Positions 7,813-16,670 are shown, counted from the first letter of the stretch. The stretch: DNA of 64,000 nt from Pontibacter beigongshangensis (GCF_014332515.1 NZ_VFSD01000016.1:62001-126000), one strand, 5' to 3'. Made by a program: numbers and translations. Notes: generated by a model not told the origin, from the letters alone.

Positions 7813-8628
7813 TTAATTTGGCGCAGCTTGAGCCGGGTACCCGATCAGGTAGATAACGTGCTTGCCGGGCTTGTCGCCGGCTTTTCCGGCTTGCCAGGTG
7901 TAGTTGGGTGCCTGCACATGGGCAACCATTTTGCGAAGCATGTCAGGCGTGTACATGCGGAGCAGCGATACCGTTCCATCCCAGATAATGCCAACCGGGA
8001 TAAGCGGTACCAGGTAAGTGAAAAAAAGCCTGCTGAACTTGAACGGGCGGATAAATGGCGTTACGATCAGGATAATGAAGGGAAATACCAACCAGAGAAT
8101 GGCTAACTCCCACCAGCTTTTGCTGGCTCCCTCAAACACGCCGATAGGGACCCTTTTAGAGGCCGCATCCTGCAGTATAGCCTGCGCCTGCTCCGGCCTG
8201 AAATGATGGAACGAGGAGAAAATAGTGCGGGTGCCCTGTACAGCAGCTGGCACGGCGGTGGCATCAACAGGGTCAGGGATGTAATCAATCAGGCCACCGG
8301 AGCGCTCCTGCAGGTATTGGTAGGCTTCCAGGTTGGGGTACAGGTCCGATAGTGTAACTTTTACGGGAGTGCCCATTTGCCTGCCAAGTTCCTCCCTTAT
8401 TACTTCTATGCCTCCTCCGGCACCTGAGCACAGATCCGTAAAATGTGCCTGCCGGGTTTTGCGGAGGAGTTGTTGGAGGAGCGGAATGGCCGCTTCGTAG
8501 GCTCCCAGCCTGGAGATCATGAAGCGCAGGAAGTCCAGCATTCCTTGCCGGATAATGTGCGGAAACCAGGCCTGGTCCTCGAACTCAAAAAGATGTACGC
8601 GAAAGTTCACAGCAGTTTTTGATGGCAT
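7813..8628 (-). CDS. Methyltransferase-like protein with C-terminal membrane helices
   Basis: 271 residues. Residues about 60-175 look like a class I SAM-dependent methyltransferase Rossmann core: FTDLCSGAGGGIEV resembles motif I, VTLSDLYPNLEAY the acidic loop II, and TIFSSFHHF a motif IV-like region. The C-terminal part has two hydrophobic segments (about 185-205 and 215-235), so the protein is probably membrane-attached. Substrate unknown. It is followed upstream on the same strand by an unknown gene 31 bp away, so the two may be co-transcribed. Assignment is by motif only. Confidence 0.65.
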   Translation of the reverse strand: MPSKTAVNFRVHLFEFEDQAWFPHIIRQGMLDFLRFMISRLGAYEAAIPLLQQLLRKTRQAHFTDLCSGAGGGIEVIREELGRQMGTPVKVTLSDLYPNLEAYQYLQERSGGLIDYIPDPVDATAVPAAVQGTRTIFSSFHHFRPEQAQAILQDAASKRVPIGVFEGASKSWWELAILWLVFPFIILIVTPFIRPFKFSRLFFTYLVPLIPVGIIWDGTVSLLRMYTPDMLRKMVAHVQAPNYTWQAGKAGDKPGKHVIYLIGYPAQAAPN

Positions 8629-8659
8629 ACTGTGCTGTACTTAAAAGGTTGCTGCTGCC

Positions 8660-9190
8660 TTAGCGTATTAATCCTGCAGGACCCGCCTCAGCTTTAAACC
8701 CATCGCCCAGGTTGCTGAAAATCTGCCAGAAAAATTCGCCCTTATCGGCAGGTGTGGGTGTAACAGAAAGCATAGCTCCATTGGTAAAGTAAAGTTTAAA
8801 ACCAAAGTTCTCTCCTGGTTCGGCTTTTTCTGCCACCATCGGGTAGCCGCCTTTCAGCAGATCCTTTAGCCGCTGGTCGCGCATGTTAGAGCCGGGCACT
8901 TTCCAGTCGAAGGTAGGGTCAGGCAGGCCGGCTGCCTGTTTCTGCAGGAAAATTTGCCTGTGCGTAATCGCTTCGCCCTGTGGGAGCTCCAGTTGCCAGG
9001 GGCAATCGAGGGCCAGAGTATAAGCCCCGATGTCGAGCACCAGGCCCTGGCTGGTGGTGTAGTGGGTGCTGCCGAAGTGGAAGTACTGCACCTGCCCGTT
9101 TCGGGTAGTGCGTGTCAGGGGCAGGCTGATTATAGGCTGGAACAACTCCTCTGGTTTCTGTTGCATAATGGTGTAGCTGAAAGCAGACAA
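8660..9190 (-). CDS. Hypothetical protein
   Basis: 176 residues, not recognised. No signal peptide or membrane helix is visible. The composition suggests a compact beta-rich soluble domain (VQYFHFGSTHYTT, LVLDIGAYTLALDCPW, FGFKLYFTNGAMLSVTP). The first Met is at 9190, but the second at residue 9 (MQQKPEELF) is also possible. It lies 31 bp before the methyltransferase-like gene on the same strand and is divergent from the penicillin-binding protein gene. Confidence 0.65.
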   Translation of the reverse strand: MSAFSYTIMQQKPEELFQPIISLPLTRTTRNGQVQYFHFGSTHYTTSQGLVLDIGAYTLALDCPWQLELPQGEAITHRQIFLQKQAAGLPDPTFDWKVPGSNMRDQRLKDLLKGGYPMVAEKAEPGENFGFKLYFTNGAMLSVTPTPADKGEFFWQIFSNLGDGFKAEAGPAGLIR

Positions 9191-9267
9191 AGATAGCCAG
9201 ACGGCAGAAAGAAGGAAACATTCGCTAAGTTTTAAGATCTAAAATCACGTATATTAAGTACAAAGGG

Positions 9268-9275
9268 TATATTTG
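9268..9275 (+). promoter_or_regulatory. -7 box TATATTTG of the PBP gene
   Basis: Exact match to the Bacteroidota -7 consensus TAnnTTTG, 60 bp before the ATG at 9336. No TTG at the ideal upstream spacing. Confidence 0.5.
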
Positions 9276-9335
9276 CAGTAGATTCGAAAGAAGCGTGAAC
9301 TGGAATTTTAGAGACTGACTCTCTGTTTAATAAGC

Positions 9336-11669
9336 ATGCCGCAAGAGCAAGAAAAAGTAGAAAAGCCCAAAAAAACGGTACACAGGTTTGTTGTTAGCTT
9401 TATCTGGAAGATTTTCTTTCTGGGTGTGGCTGTGGTTGGGCTCTACCTGTTTAGTGTTGAAAATAACCTTTTCTACCTGTTTGGGTCATCGCCGAGCCTC
9501 GACAGGCTGGAGAACCCGCGCAGCGATCAGGCCTCGGAACTGTATACAGCAGATGGGAAACTGATAGGAAAATACTTCCGCGAAAACCGTAGCCCGGTGT
9601 CTTACGACCAGGTGTCGCCGGTGCTGGTAAAGGCCTTGGTGGCGACCGAAGATATTCGTTTTTACGAGCATTCCGGCATCGACCCCTCTGCCCTGGCCTC
9701 TATTTTATATGGAACGCTGCAAGGTGGCGAGAGCCGCGGAGGCAGCACCATTTCGCAGCAGCTGGCCAAAAACCTCTACAAAACCCGAACCGACGACTCC
9801 AGAGGGGTGCTGGGGCGTGTGCCGGGCCTGAGCATCCTGATCTCCAAAACCAAAGAGTGGATTACGGCTATCAAGCTCGAAAAGCGCTACACCAAAGAAG
9901 AAATCCTGGCCATGTACCTCAACACGGTGGACTTCGGCAGTAACTCCTTCGGGATAAAGGTAGCCTCCAAAACCTTCTTCAATACCTCCCCCGACAGCCT
10001 GAAGCCGGAACAGGCGGCGGTGCTGGTGGGCCTGCTGAAGGCGCCCACCTTTTACAGCCCCCGTTTTAACCCCGAAAACTCCCGGCGCAGGCGCAACACC
10101 GTGCTGTCGCAAATGGCCAAGTACAACTTTATACCCCAGGCGGAGGCCGACTCGCTGAGCAAGCTGCCGCTGACGCTGGAGTATAAGGTTGAAAACCATT
10201 ACGATGGGCCAGCCACCTATTTCCGGGGAGCTGTGGCCGATTACCTGAAAGAATGGTGCACCCAGAACGGCTATGACCTGTACCGCGACGGCCTGAAAAT
10301 ATATACCACCATAGATTCCAGGCTCCAGCAGCATGCCGAGAACGCTATGGAAAAGCACATGCGCGTGTTGCAGCGCCGCTTCGACAACCACTGGAAAGGC
10401 CAAAACCCCTGGGTAGATGAAAAGAACCGCGAAATTCCGGGCTTTATTGAGACCACCATTAAGCGAACCGCCTATTACAAGCGGCTGCAGCAGAAGTATG
10501 GCAACGACACGGAAGCTATTAACCGCGATCTGAACACGCCCCGCGACATGATGGTTTTCACCTGGGACAATCCGCAGCTGGAGAAGAAAGTAACCATGTC
10601 GCCACTTGATTCGCTTCGTTATTATAAACGTTTCCTGCACGGCGGCATGATGAGTATGGACCCCTTTAACGGGGAGATTAAGGCCTGGGTTGGCGGTATC
10701 AACTTCAAGTATTTTAAGTACGACCACGTAAAGCAGGCGCGGCGCCAGCCGGGATCTACCTTTAAGCCTTTTGTGTATGTAGCCGCCATTGATAACGGCT
10801 ACTCGCCCTGCGATAAAATTGTGGACCACCGCATCACGATAAATTATGTAGAGAACGGCGAAAAGAAAAACTGGTCGCCGACAAATGCCGACTGGGAATA
10901 CACAGGCGCTCCTATGACGCTGCGCCGTGCCATGGGTAAATCGGTAAACTCGGTTACGGCGCAGCTAACCGAACTGGTGGGCTGGGAAACGGTGGTGAAG
11001 TATGCCAGGCGGCTCGGCATTAGCAGCCCGCTGCAGGCGGTGCCATCTATAGGCTTAGGGCCGAGCGATGTGTCGGTGTACGAAATGGTGGGCGCTTACA
11101 GTACCTTTCCGAACCGTGGGTTCTATACCACACCCCGCTTTATTACCCGCATCGAAGACCGCAACGGCAACCTGATCCATCAGTTCGTGCCCAAGCAGAA
11201 GAAGGTGCTGAGCGAGGAAACCGCTTTCCTGATGATGCACATGCTCAAAGGCGGTATGGAAGAACCAGGAGGCACCTCGCAGGCGCTTTGGGAGTACGAC
11301 CTCTGGAAAGGCAATGAGATAGGAGGGAAGACCGGCACCACCTCTAACCACTCCGATGGCTGGTTTATGGGCGTTACCAAAGACCTGGTAACAGGCGTGT
11401 GGGTAGGGGCTGAAGACAGGAGCATCCACTTCCGTACCTCCGCCCTTGGCGAAGGCTCCAAAACCGCGCTGCCTGTGTTTGGGCTGTTTATGGAGCAGGT
11501 GTACAAAGATACAGCACTTGGCTACACCCAGGGCCGATTTCCGAAACCAACCGTCGAGATCAGCAAAAAGTACAACTGCACCACCGTGCTGCCGAAAGCG
11601 GCGCCAGATTCTACGGCCATAATAGACGCGGAACTGGAGATACTGAACCTTGGTGACGGTAATATTTGA
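9336..11669 (+). CDS. mrcA: Class A penicillin-binding protein 1A
   Basis: 777-residue bifunctional peptidoglycan synthase, anchored by one N-terminal helix (about residues 25-45). The GT51 glycosyltransferase domain carries EDIRFYEHSGID and GGSTISQQLAKNLY (about 105-150). The transpeptidase domain carries the SxxK box QPGSTFKPF (about 475), the SVN box GKSVNSV (about 535) and KTGTTSNHSDGWF (about 667). All catalytic motifs are intact and the length is usual. The gene stands alone with its own -7 box; no terminator is obvious downstream. Confidence 0.95.
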   Translation: MPQEQEKVEKPKKTVHRFVVSFIWKIFFLGVAVVGLYLFSVENNLFYLFGSSPSLDRLENPRSDQASELYTADGKLIGKYFRENRSPVSYDQVSPVLVKALVATEDIRFYEHSGIDPSALASILYGTLQGGESRGGSTISQQLAKNLYKTRTDDSRGVLGRVPGLSILISKTKEWITAIKLEKRYTKEEILAMYLNTVDFGSNSFGIKVASKTFFNTSPDSLKPEQAAVLVGLLKAPTFYSPRFNPENSRRRRNTVLSQMAKYNFIPQAEADSLSKLPLTLEYKVENHYDGPATYFRGAVADYLKEWCTQNGYDLYRDGLKIYTTIDSRLQQHAENAMEKHMRVLQRRFDNHWKGQNPWVDEKNREIPGFIETTIKRTAYYKRLQQKYGNDTEAINRDLNTPRDMMVFTWDNPQLEKKVTMSPLDSLRYYKRFLHGGMMSMDPFNGEIKAWVGGINFKYFKYDHVKQARRQPGSTFKPFVYVAAIDNGYSPCDKIVDHRITINYVENGEKKNWSPTNADWEYTGAPMTLRRAMGKSVNSVTAQLTELVGWETVVKYARRLGISSPLQAVPSIGLGPSDVSVYEMVGAYSTFPNRGFYTTPRFITRIEDRNGNLIHQFVPKQKKVLSEETAFLMMHMLKGGMEEPGGTSQALWEYDLWKGNEIGGKTGTTSNHSDGWFMGVTKDLVTGVWVGAEDRSIHFRTSALGEGSKTALPVFGLFMEQVYKDTALGYTQGRFPKPTVEISKKYNCTTVLPKAAPDSTAIIDAELEILNLGDGNI

Positions 11670-11927
11670 TTTATACATTTAGCCTGCTTCTCCAATTGGT
11701 TCTCAGGGTTCTGATACCAAAACAATTCGGGACCTTCAGGCTTATGTGCGTTCTCTCAAACCACCGCCACCTCTGGTTTTTTGACTTTGCGTTACCGTGC
11801 ACTGTCGCATGGCAGTGCTCTTTTGGAAATACAGAAAATGATTCTATTATTCAAAAGCAGAGACTGTCAGGGAACAGCTCACGGGAGTAGAGACGCAGAA
11901 AGAGATATGTAGTAAGATTATGTGCTG

Positions 11928-11985
11928 AATTATTCTAATCAAAAGGCCCCTCCAGAGCTGATTTCTACTGCTGTTGCTGCAGCAC
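11928..11985 (+). repeat. Dispersed element A, copy 6
   Basis: Plus-strand copy: AATTATTCTAATC head, GGCCCCTCCAGAGC core, CTGCTGTTGCTGCAGC tail. It is the only thing recognised in the 350-bp gap between mrcA and the convergent epimerase gene. Confidence 0.8.
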
Positions 11986-12019
11986 CTTGAGGCTTGCCGG
12001 AGTGTTGGCAGCTGAAGCC

Positions 12020-12934
12020 CTAGACCTCTTTTGCAAAAAAAGAATTGAGGGCATCGCCGAGCTGGCTGTACTCGAAGGTGAAGCCGGTTTGCAGTACCTT
12101 GTTGGCACTTACACGCTGCCCGCCTAACACGACCTCACTCATCTCGCCCAGCATGAGGCTTACGGCAAATGCCGGAACTTTAGGCAGCACCAAGGGGCGG
12201 TGCATCGCGCTGGCGAGCTCTTTTGTAAATTGGGAGTTGGTGACAGGGTGCGGGGCCACTGCATTATAGACGCCCTCAAACTGCGAATCTTCGATCGCCC
12301 TGATAAAGAGGCGGCAGGCATCGTCTATATGAATCCAGGACATGTACTGTTTGCCGGAGCCTAAGGGAGCGCCGGCCATCAGCTTCATGGGGCGCGCCAG
12401 TTGGGGCAGCGCGCCGCCTTTGGTGCTCAGCACAATCCCCATCCTGAAGATGACAGTACGCAGGCCAAGATCTCGGATCTGCCAGGAGGCTCCTTCCCAG
12501 GCCTTGCAAACCTGCGCCAGAAAATCATCGCCATACAGGCTCTCCTCCGACATCAGCTGGTCTCCTGAGTTGCCGTATATGCCTATACCAGAGGGCGCAA
12601 AGAAACCTTTTACATGGTGGTCCGCTTTCTGCAGGCAGTTGTAGAGCAGGTGCGTGCTTTCTACCCGGCTGTTGAGAATTTCCTTTTTATGTTCCTCCGT
12701 CCATTTCTCATCGGTAATGCCTGCCCCTGAGAGGTGCACAATATAATCGGCCCAGGTTATGGCGCTGTCGTCGATGTGCGGGTCTTTTATGTCCCACTTA
12801 AAGGTTTTGTAGTTGGAGAATTTATCAGGGGTTCTGCTCAGGTGAGCCACTTCATAGCCCAGATCAATCAGCATTTCTGATAAACGGGTGCCTACCAGTC
12901 CTGATCCGCCTGTAATAAGTATCTTACCTGGCAT
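12020..12934 (-). CDS. yfcH: TIGR01777 family epimerase-like protein (YfcH-like)
   Basis: 304-residue extended short-chain dehydrogenase/epimerase. The N-terminal dinucleotide site ILITGGSGLVGTRL is intact. The family-typical HLSGAGITDEKWTEEHKKEI and the C-terminal KVPAFAVSLMLGEMSEVVLGGQRV block identify the TIGR01777/YfcH group. The substrate of these proteins is not known. Monocistronic by position, with 128 bp to folE upstream. Confidence 0.9.
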   Translation of the reverse strand: MPGKILITGGSGLVGTRLSEMLIDLGYEVAHLSRTPDKFSNYKTFKWDIKDPHIDDSAITWADYIVHLSGAGITDEKWTEEHKKEILNSRVESTHLLYNCLQKADHHVKGFFAPSGIGIYGNSGDQLMSEESLYGDDFLAQVCKAWEGASWQIRDLGLRTVIFRMGIVLSTKGGALPQLARPMKLMAGAPLGSGKQYMSWIHIDDACRLFIRAIEDSQFEGVYNAVAPHPVTNSQFTKELASAMHRPLVLPKVPAFAVSLMLGEMSEVVLGGQRVSANKVLQTGFTFEYSQLGDALNSFFAKEV

Positions 12935-13062
12935 AATTTCTTTTTATATTAGAAGCATATCTTGTTCTGCCTATACGTATACAGGCCACTAAACAGTTTT
13001 CACTGCCCTATAAAGAGTTATATCAAGGATGTCTTCTGGTGAAGGTGGGTGGCGGCTACAAT

Positions 13063-13728
13063 TTATTTCTGACGGATGTGGCTCAGAAATTCTTTGCGGT
13101 ACTGCTCCTGCTCAAACAAGCCGGAGTACTCTGCGGTAATAGTGCTGCTGCTCACGTCGTTTACGCCACGGCTCATCACGCAGAGGTGGTCGGCCTCTAT
13201 GAGCACGGCCACGTTCTCTGTTTTCAGCGCCTGCTTCATCTCATGGGCGATCTGCATCGTCATGCGCTCCTGCACCTGTGGGCGGCGGGCATAGTACTGC
13301 ACAATCCTGTTGAGCTTCGACAAGCCTATTACGTGTTCGTTGGGCATATAGGCTACGTGGGCCTTGCCAATTATGGGCACAAAATGGTGCTCGCAGGAAG
13401 AATAAACGGTAATGTCGCGCTCAACCAGCATCTGGTTGTATTTGTATTTATTCTCAAACCGCCTGATCAGGGGCTTGTTCACAGGATTCAGGCCGCTGAA
13501 GATTTCCTCCACGTACATTTTGGCTACACGCATGGGGGTTCCCTTCAGGCTGTCATCAGCCAGGTTCAGGCCCAGGGTGTGCATAATTTTTTCGAAATGC
13601 GCGGCAATGATGGCTATTTTCTCTCCATCCGGCAATTCAAAGGCATCGGGGCGCAGCGGTGTTTCGAGCGAACTCATGATATGGTCTCCCATCGCCTCCA
13701 GATCGTGCTCCTTGTCCTGCTTATCCAT
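13063..13728 (-). CDS. folE: GTP cyclohydrolase I
   Basis: 221 residues from the preferred start. Converts GTP to 7,8-dihydroneopterin triphosphate. The zinc site and active site are visible: VYSSCEHHFVPIIGK and ADHLCVMSRGV, with the closing SSSTITAEYSG. The ATG at 13728 overlaps the stop of the upstream gene as ATGGATAA, a classic coupling arrangement. A longer frame from 13758 (MKLNETLLNI) is possible but would overlap by 38 bp. It follows the 6-pyruvoyl-tetrahydropterin synthase gene, so both consecutive steps of a pterin or 7-deazaguanine route are encoded together. Confidence 0.95.
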   Translation of the reverse strand: MDKQDKEHDLEAMGDHIMSSLETPLRPDAFELPDGEKIAIIAAHFEKIMHTLGLNLADDSLKGTPMRVAKMYVEEIFSGLNPVNKPLIRRFENKYKYNQMLVERDITVYSSCEHHFVPIIGKAHVAYMPNEHVIGLSKLNRIVQYYARRPQVQERMTMQIAHEMKQALKTENVAVLIEADHLCVMSRGVNDVSSSTITAEYSGLFEQEQYRKEFLSHIRQK

Positions 13729-14128
13729 TATATTCAACAAAGTTTCGTTCAGTTTCATAAAGCGTTACAGCTAGTTCCAGGTCTTCCCTGATATTTGGCC
13801 GGAGGATGTCCCAGATAACCCTGGCAATGTTCTCGGCCGAGGGGTTCAGGTGCCTGAACTCCTCAGTGTCCAGGTTCAGGTTCTTATGGTCAAACCGGTC
13901 CAGAATCTCCGTTTTTAGCAGGTCGCTCAGTTTTTTAAGGTCATAGACATAGCCCGTTTCCGGGTCTATGGCCCCGCTAAGCTTTACGATTAGTTCGTAA
14001 TTGTGCCCGTGGTAATTCGGATTGCTGCACTTCCCGAAAATTTCAGCATTTTTTTCGTCAGACCAGGCCTGGTTGTAAAGCCTGTGTGCGGCATTAAAAT
14101 GTTCTTTTCGGCAAACGGTTAGTTTCAT
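13721..14128 (-). CDS. queD: 6-pyruvoyl-tetrahydropterin synthase / QueD family
   Basis: 135 residues, the normal size. Zinc ligands are supplied by HFNAAHRL and the HGH of NPNYHGHNYEL; the catalytic cysteine is in FGKCSNPN. Acts on dihydroneopterin triphosphate made by the FolE encoded directly downstream. In the queuosine pathway it is the 6-carboxy-tetrahydropterin synthase; in a biopterin route it would be PTPS. The window has no queC or queE to decide. A strong promoter lies about 80 bp upstream. Confidence 0.9.
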   Translation of the reverse strand: MKLTVCRKEHFNAAHRLYNQAWSDEKNAEIFGKCSNPNYHGHNYELIVKLSGAIDPETGYVYDLKKLSDLLKTEILDRFDHKNLNLDTEEFRHLNPSAENIARVIWDILRPNIREDLELAVTLYETERNFVEYNG

Positions 14129-14207
14129 AATCTAATCAACATCACCGGGTGGGTTAATGTTCGGCTTAGCACAAAAAACATTGTAGAAAGCTGTTGCTAC
14201 AAGAGTA

Positions 14208-14238
14208 CAAAGGTAGCGTTGCCAGCCTGATCCGCAAA
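14208..14238 (-). promoter_or_regulatory. Promoter of the queD-folE operon
   Basis: On the minus strand, TTTG (14238-14235) is followed after exactly 19 bp by TACCTTTG (14215-14208). Both boxes match the Bacteroidota -33/-7 consensus. It lies 80 bp before the queD start. Confidence 0.7.
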
Positions 14239-14344
14239 TCAAATGAACGCTAAATTAAATAATTCATTTTTTGCCCGAAAAATAAGCCTGATTACCTAAA
14301 TTAGTAGCTGGAAGGTTTTAACAGTATAAGGACATTTTTTTAGT

Positions 14345-15052
14345 ATGAGAACAAAATTACTTTTAGCCAGTGCGATGATGTTGATGACGGTATTTGCGAA
14401 GGCGCAGTCGGTGCGGGTGGAGGAGCGGGAGCAGCCCATAGACGGGGTGGCACGGCGGGGCCAGCAGCTTACGGTGCAGCTCGACCAGAAGGTGGTGGAA
14501 AAGTCGTGGAAGGAGCACCTGGGGCAGAAGGCTGGCAAGTTAAAGTACCGCAAAGGGGTGTATGCCGTAGAGAATGCCCAGATCGACACCATTACAAGCA
14601 CACCGCTACGGGTGCTGTCGAAGGTGGGGAGCACGGCAGAAGATGGCAGCTACGTATGGTGGAGCCTGGATATGGGCACTGCCTATGTAGATAAAAGTGC
14701 CACGCCTGCCGAATATGCCGCCGCCGAGAACTTTATGCGCGGCTTTGCCCGGAAGTTATACCGGCAGGATGTGCTGCGCCAGATAAACGAGGCAGAGGAT
14801 GTGTTGCGTACCACCAAGCTGGAGCAGGACCGCGTCGTGAAGCAGGCCAACGATTTGCAGCTGAGCATCGAGAAGAACAGGAAAAAGAAACAGGAACTGG
14901 AGGCCGAACTGGCCAAAAATGAGGAGGAGATGAAGCAGCTCGAGCTGAGTGTAGAGGCCAATGTGACCCAGCAGGAACTCAGCCGCCAGCAGGTGCTGGA
15001 AGTGGAAAAGTCCGTGGAAGGAGTGAGGCTGCAGCTGCAGGCAATTAAATAA
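14345..15052 (+). CDS. Hypothetical secreted coiled-coil protein
   Basis: 235 residues, not recognised. A signal peptide ends near residue 21 (MLMTVFAKAQS). The middle (about 25-135) is a mixed domain with YRKGVYAVENAQID and YVWWSLDMGTAYV. Residues about 145-235 form a long, highly charged heptad-patterned coiled coil (for example NRKKKQELEAELAKNEEEMKQ). Likely periplasmic. Ends in front of a very strong terminator. Confidence 0.75.
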   Translation: MRTKLLLASAMMLMTVFAKAQSVRVEEREQPIDGVARRGQQLTVQLDQKVVEKSWKEHLGQKAGKLKYRKGVYAVENAQIDTITSTPLRVLSKVGSTAEDGSYVWWSLDMGTAYVDKSATPAEYAAAENFMRGFARKLYRQDVLRQINEAEDVLRTTKLEQDRVVKQANDLQLSIEKNRKKKQELEAELAKNEEEMKQLELSVEANVTQQELSRQQVLEVEKSVEGVRLQLQAIK

Positions 15053-15111
15053 GGATCAGGAAGTAGGGCACAAGACTTTTGGAGATTGATTGCCTTTGTA
15101 AATTTCAATTC

Positions 15112-15149
15112 AACACAAACGGCCGGCTACTTAGCCGGCCGTTTGTGTT
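15112..15149 (+). terminator. Strong hairpin terminator
   Basis: Perfect inverted repeat, AACACAAACGGCCGGCTA against its complement, with almost no loop, centred at about 15130. It ends the transcript of the coiled-coil protein and is symmetric enough to act in both directions. Confidence 0.75.
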
Positions 15150-15269
15150 AATCCTGTTTGCACAAACTATTTGCTGACGTTATGCAATGGCTTCAGTCTT
15201 TAAAGATGGTTCGAACAAGCTACCCATCAACCTATAGGTGTGCTGTAAATTCTTGGCAACAGCAGCCAA

Positions 15270-15296
15270 GGACTGCGCACGGTGCGAGGTTTCTAC
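15270..15296 (-). repeat. Partial REP-like unit, CTCGCA family
   Basis: CTGCGCACGGTGCGAGGTTT resembles the right half of the inverted unit at 62908-62941. It lies just before element A copy 7. Confidence 0.4.
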
Positions 15297-15303
15297 AAAG
15301 CCC

Positions 15304-15360
15304 GATTATTCTAATCAAAAAGCCCCTGCGGAGCTTATTATGCCGGCTGATACTGCTCCT
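15304..15360 (+). repeat. Dispersed element A, copy 7
   Basis: Plus-strand copy: GATTATTCTAATC head, AGCCCCTGCGGAGC core, and a weaker tail (GGCTGATACTGCTCC). Confidence 0.75.
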
Positions 15361-15391
15361 TTACATCCAACCAGTTTTATTCAACAGCCAG

Positions 15392-15973
15392 TTACAGCTT
15401 CATCCAGCGCTGTATCATCTGGTTGGCGAACTTTTCGTCGCGCCAGCCGCCCAGGCGCGCCGGGGCAGCCGGGTTGTGGTGCAGGAACCATTGCTCCAGA
15501 ATTGTTTTGATGGCAGGGTAGCGCTTGCTGAAGCTGGCAAAGTCGTGGGCGGTAATCAGCTGCTCGCTGGGCCGGGCCGGGATGGCTATGATCTGGGGGT
15601 GCAGCTCGCCGCTGATGTCGAGCTGCAGCACACCGACGGGGATTATTTCCAGCACCGTGCCGGGCGCCGCGCTTTCGGCAATCACGAGCACTTGCAGTGG
15701 GGCACTTTTTCCGCCTACCTCCGTGGAGGGAATAAACCCGTAGTTGCCCGGGTAAGGCAGAAACCGGATCACACGGTCTTTGCCAGCCTCTTTCTCGTTC
15801 ACAAACGCTTTGGTCGCCCTATCGAAGAGCAGTTTATGACTGCTGCCGGCTGGCGTTTCTACTACGGCCTGCAGTTGCTTGTTGGGCGTGTAGGTGGGCA
15901 GGTTGGCATAATCTGTGGTGCAGGCGGAGCAGAGCAGCGCTAGCCCGAGCAGGAGAAAGGTGAAGCGTTTCAT
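15392..15973 (-). CDS. Inorganic pyrophosphatase-like lipoprotein, probably inactive
   Basis: 193 residues. The N-terminus is a lipoprotein signal, LLLGLALLCSAC, so the protein should be lipidated at Cys19 and face the periplasm or surface. The rest follows the family I soluble pyrophosphatase fold: FLPYPGNYGFIPST, PLQVLVIAESAAPGTVLEIIPVGVLQL, a conserved second half. The metal-binding DGDPxDVLV motif reads GKSAPLQVLV, and the second Asp pair appears as LDISGELHPQ. At least three usual aspartate ligands are therefore replaced, so ordinary pyrophosphate hydrolysis is unlikely. Stands alone next to element A. Confidence 0.75.
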   Translation of the reverse strand: MKRFTFLLLGLALLCSACTTDYANLPTYTPNKQLQAVVETPAGSSHKLLFDRATKAFVNEKEAGKDRVIRFLPYPGNYGFIPSTEVGGKSAPLQVLVIAESAAPGTVLEIIPVGVLQLDISGELHPQIIAIPARPSEQLITAHDFASFSKRYPAIKTILEQWFLHHNPAAPARLGGWRDEKFANQMIQRWMKL

Positions 15974-16063
15974 CGGCAGGATAATGGTTGGTTCTGAATC
16001 AGCACAAAGGTACGGTGCAGCAAAGTTACATCGCTTGCACCGGCTGCGTTACAAAAACAGAGC

Positions 16064-16097
16064 AAAAAAAAGAGGAGTCGGACTTAACCGGCTCCTC
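16064..16097 (-). terminator. Rho-independent terminator after rplS
   Basis: On the minus strand a 10-bp stem (16088-16097 with 16072-16081, one G-U pair, 6-nt loop) is followed directly by a run of eight T. It lies just past the rplS stop codon. Confidence 0.85.
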
Positions 16098-16131
16098 CTT
16101 ACTAAAACTATACTTATGAAAACAGGTATTT

Positions 16132-16485
16132 TTATCTTCTTTCTTTGATTCTGGCAGCTTTACCTTGTAAACCTCTCAGGTAGTACAGGCGCGCTCTTCT
16201 TACTTTACCTCTTCTTATAAGATCAATTTTCTCGATGTTAGGTGAAAGAAGTGGGAAAATACGCTCTAAGCCAATTTGGTTAGACACTTTTCTTACAGTG
16301 AAGGTCTCACCGTTGGTGTTTATGTTCTTGCGCTGGATTACAACACCCTGAAACTGCTGCACACGCTCTTTGTTTCCTTCGCGGATCTTAACGTGTACAT
16401 TAATGGTATCACCAGATTGGAAAGCAGGGAAAGAGGCACGCTTCTCTGTTGATTCCTGCTCAATTAATTTTAATAGTTCGCTCAT
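16132..16485 (-). CDS. rplS: 50S ribosomal protein L19
   Basis: 117 residues, normal length. Family signatures include [51 protein letters not shown] and the basic C-terminus. In most bacteria rplS directly follows trmD. Here the order rpsP-rimM-trmD-rplS is kept, but rplS is separated by a 355-bp gap with repeats and has its own -7 box. Confidence 0.98.
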   Translation of the reverse strand: MSELLKLIEQESTEKRASFPAFQSGDTINVHVKIREGNKERVQQFQGVVIQRKNINTNGETFTVRKVSNQIGLERIFPLLSPNIEKIDLIRRGKVRRARLYYLRGLQGKAARIKERR

Positions 16486-16529
16486 GGCTATGTTCTTAAA
16501 GCTAAATATCTTCTTCAGATTTCGGACTG

Positions 16530-16537
16530 CAAAGATA
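16530..16537 (-). promoter_or_regulatory. -7 box TATCTTTG of rplS
   Basis: Exact TAnnTTTG match 45 bp upstream of the rplS start; no clear -33 TTG. Supports independent transcription of rplS. Confidence 0.5.
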
Positions 16538-16620
16538 GATAAATATTTCTTAGTTAGGAATGTTTAAGAGGAAAAATGTTTAAAATTGTTGCAGCGGCTG
16601 CTTTTAGTTCCCGATGCTGT

Positions 16621-16670
16621 AATTATTTGAATGAAAAAGCCCCTCCGAAGCGTTTTTGCTGCTGCTCTTT
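16621..16670 (+). repeat. Dispersed element A, copy 8
   Basis: Plus-strand copy: AATTATTTGAATG head, A-run, GCCCCTCCGAAGC core, TGCTGCTGCTC tail. It sits between trmD and rplS, antisense to the operon. Confidence 0.8.

Noticed and set aside
11666..11890. Open frame after the penicillin-binding protein
   Set aside because: Low-complexity, no start context, no family; probably chance.
15203..15220. GGTTCGAAC resembling a tRNA T-loop
   Set aside because: No acceptor stem or anticodon arm around it; no tRNA was found anywhere in the window.
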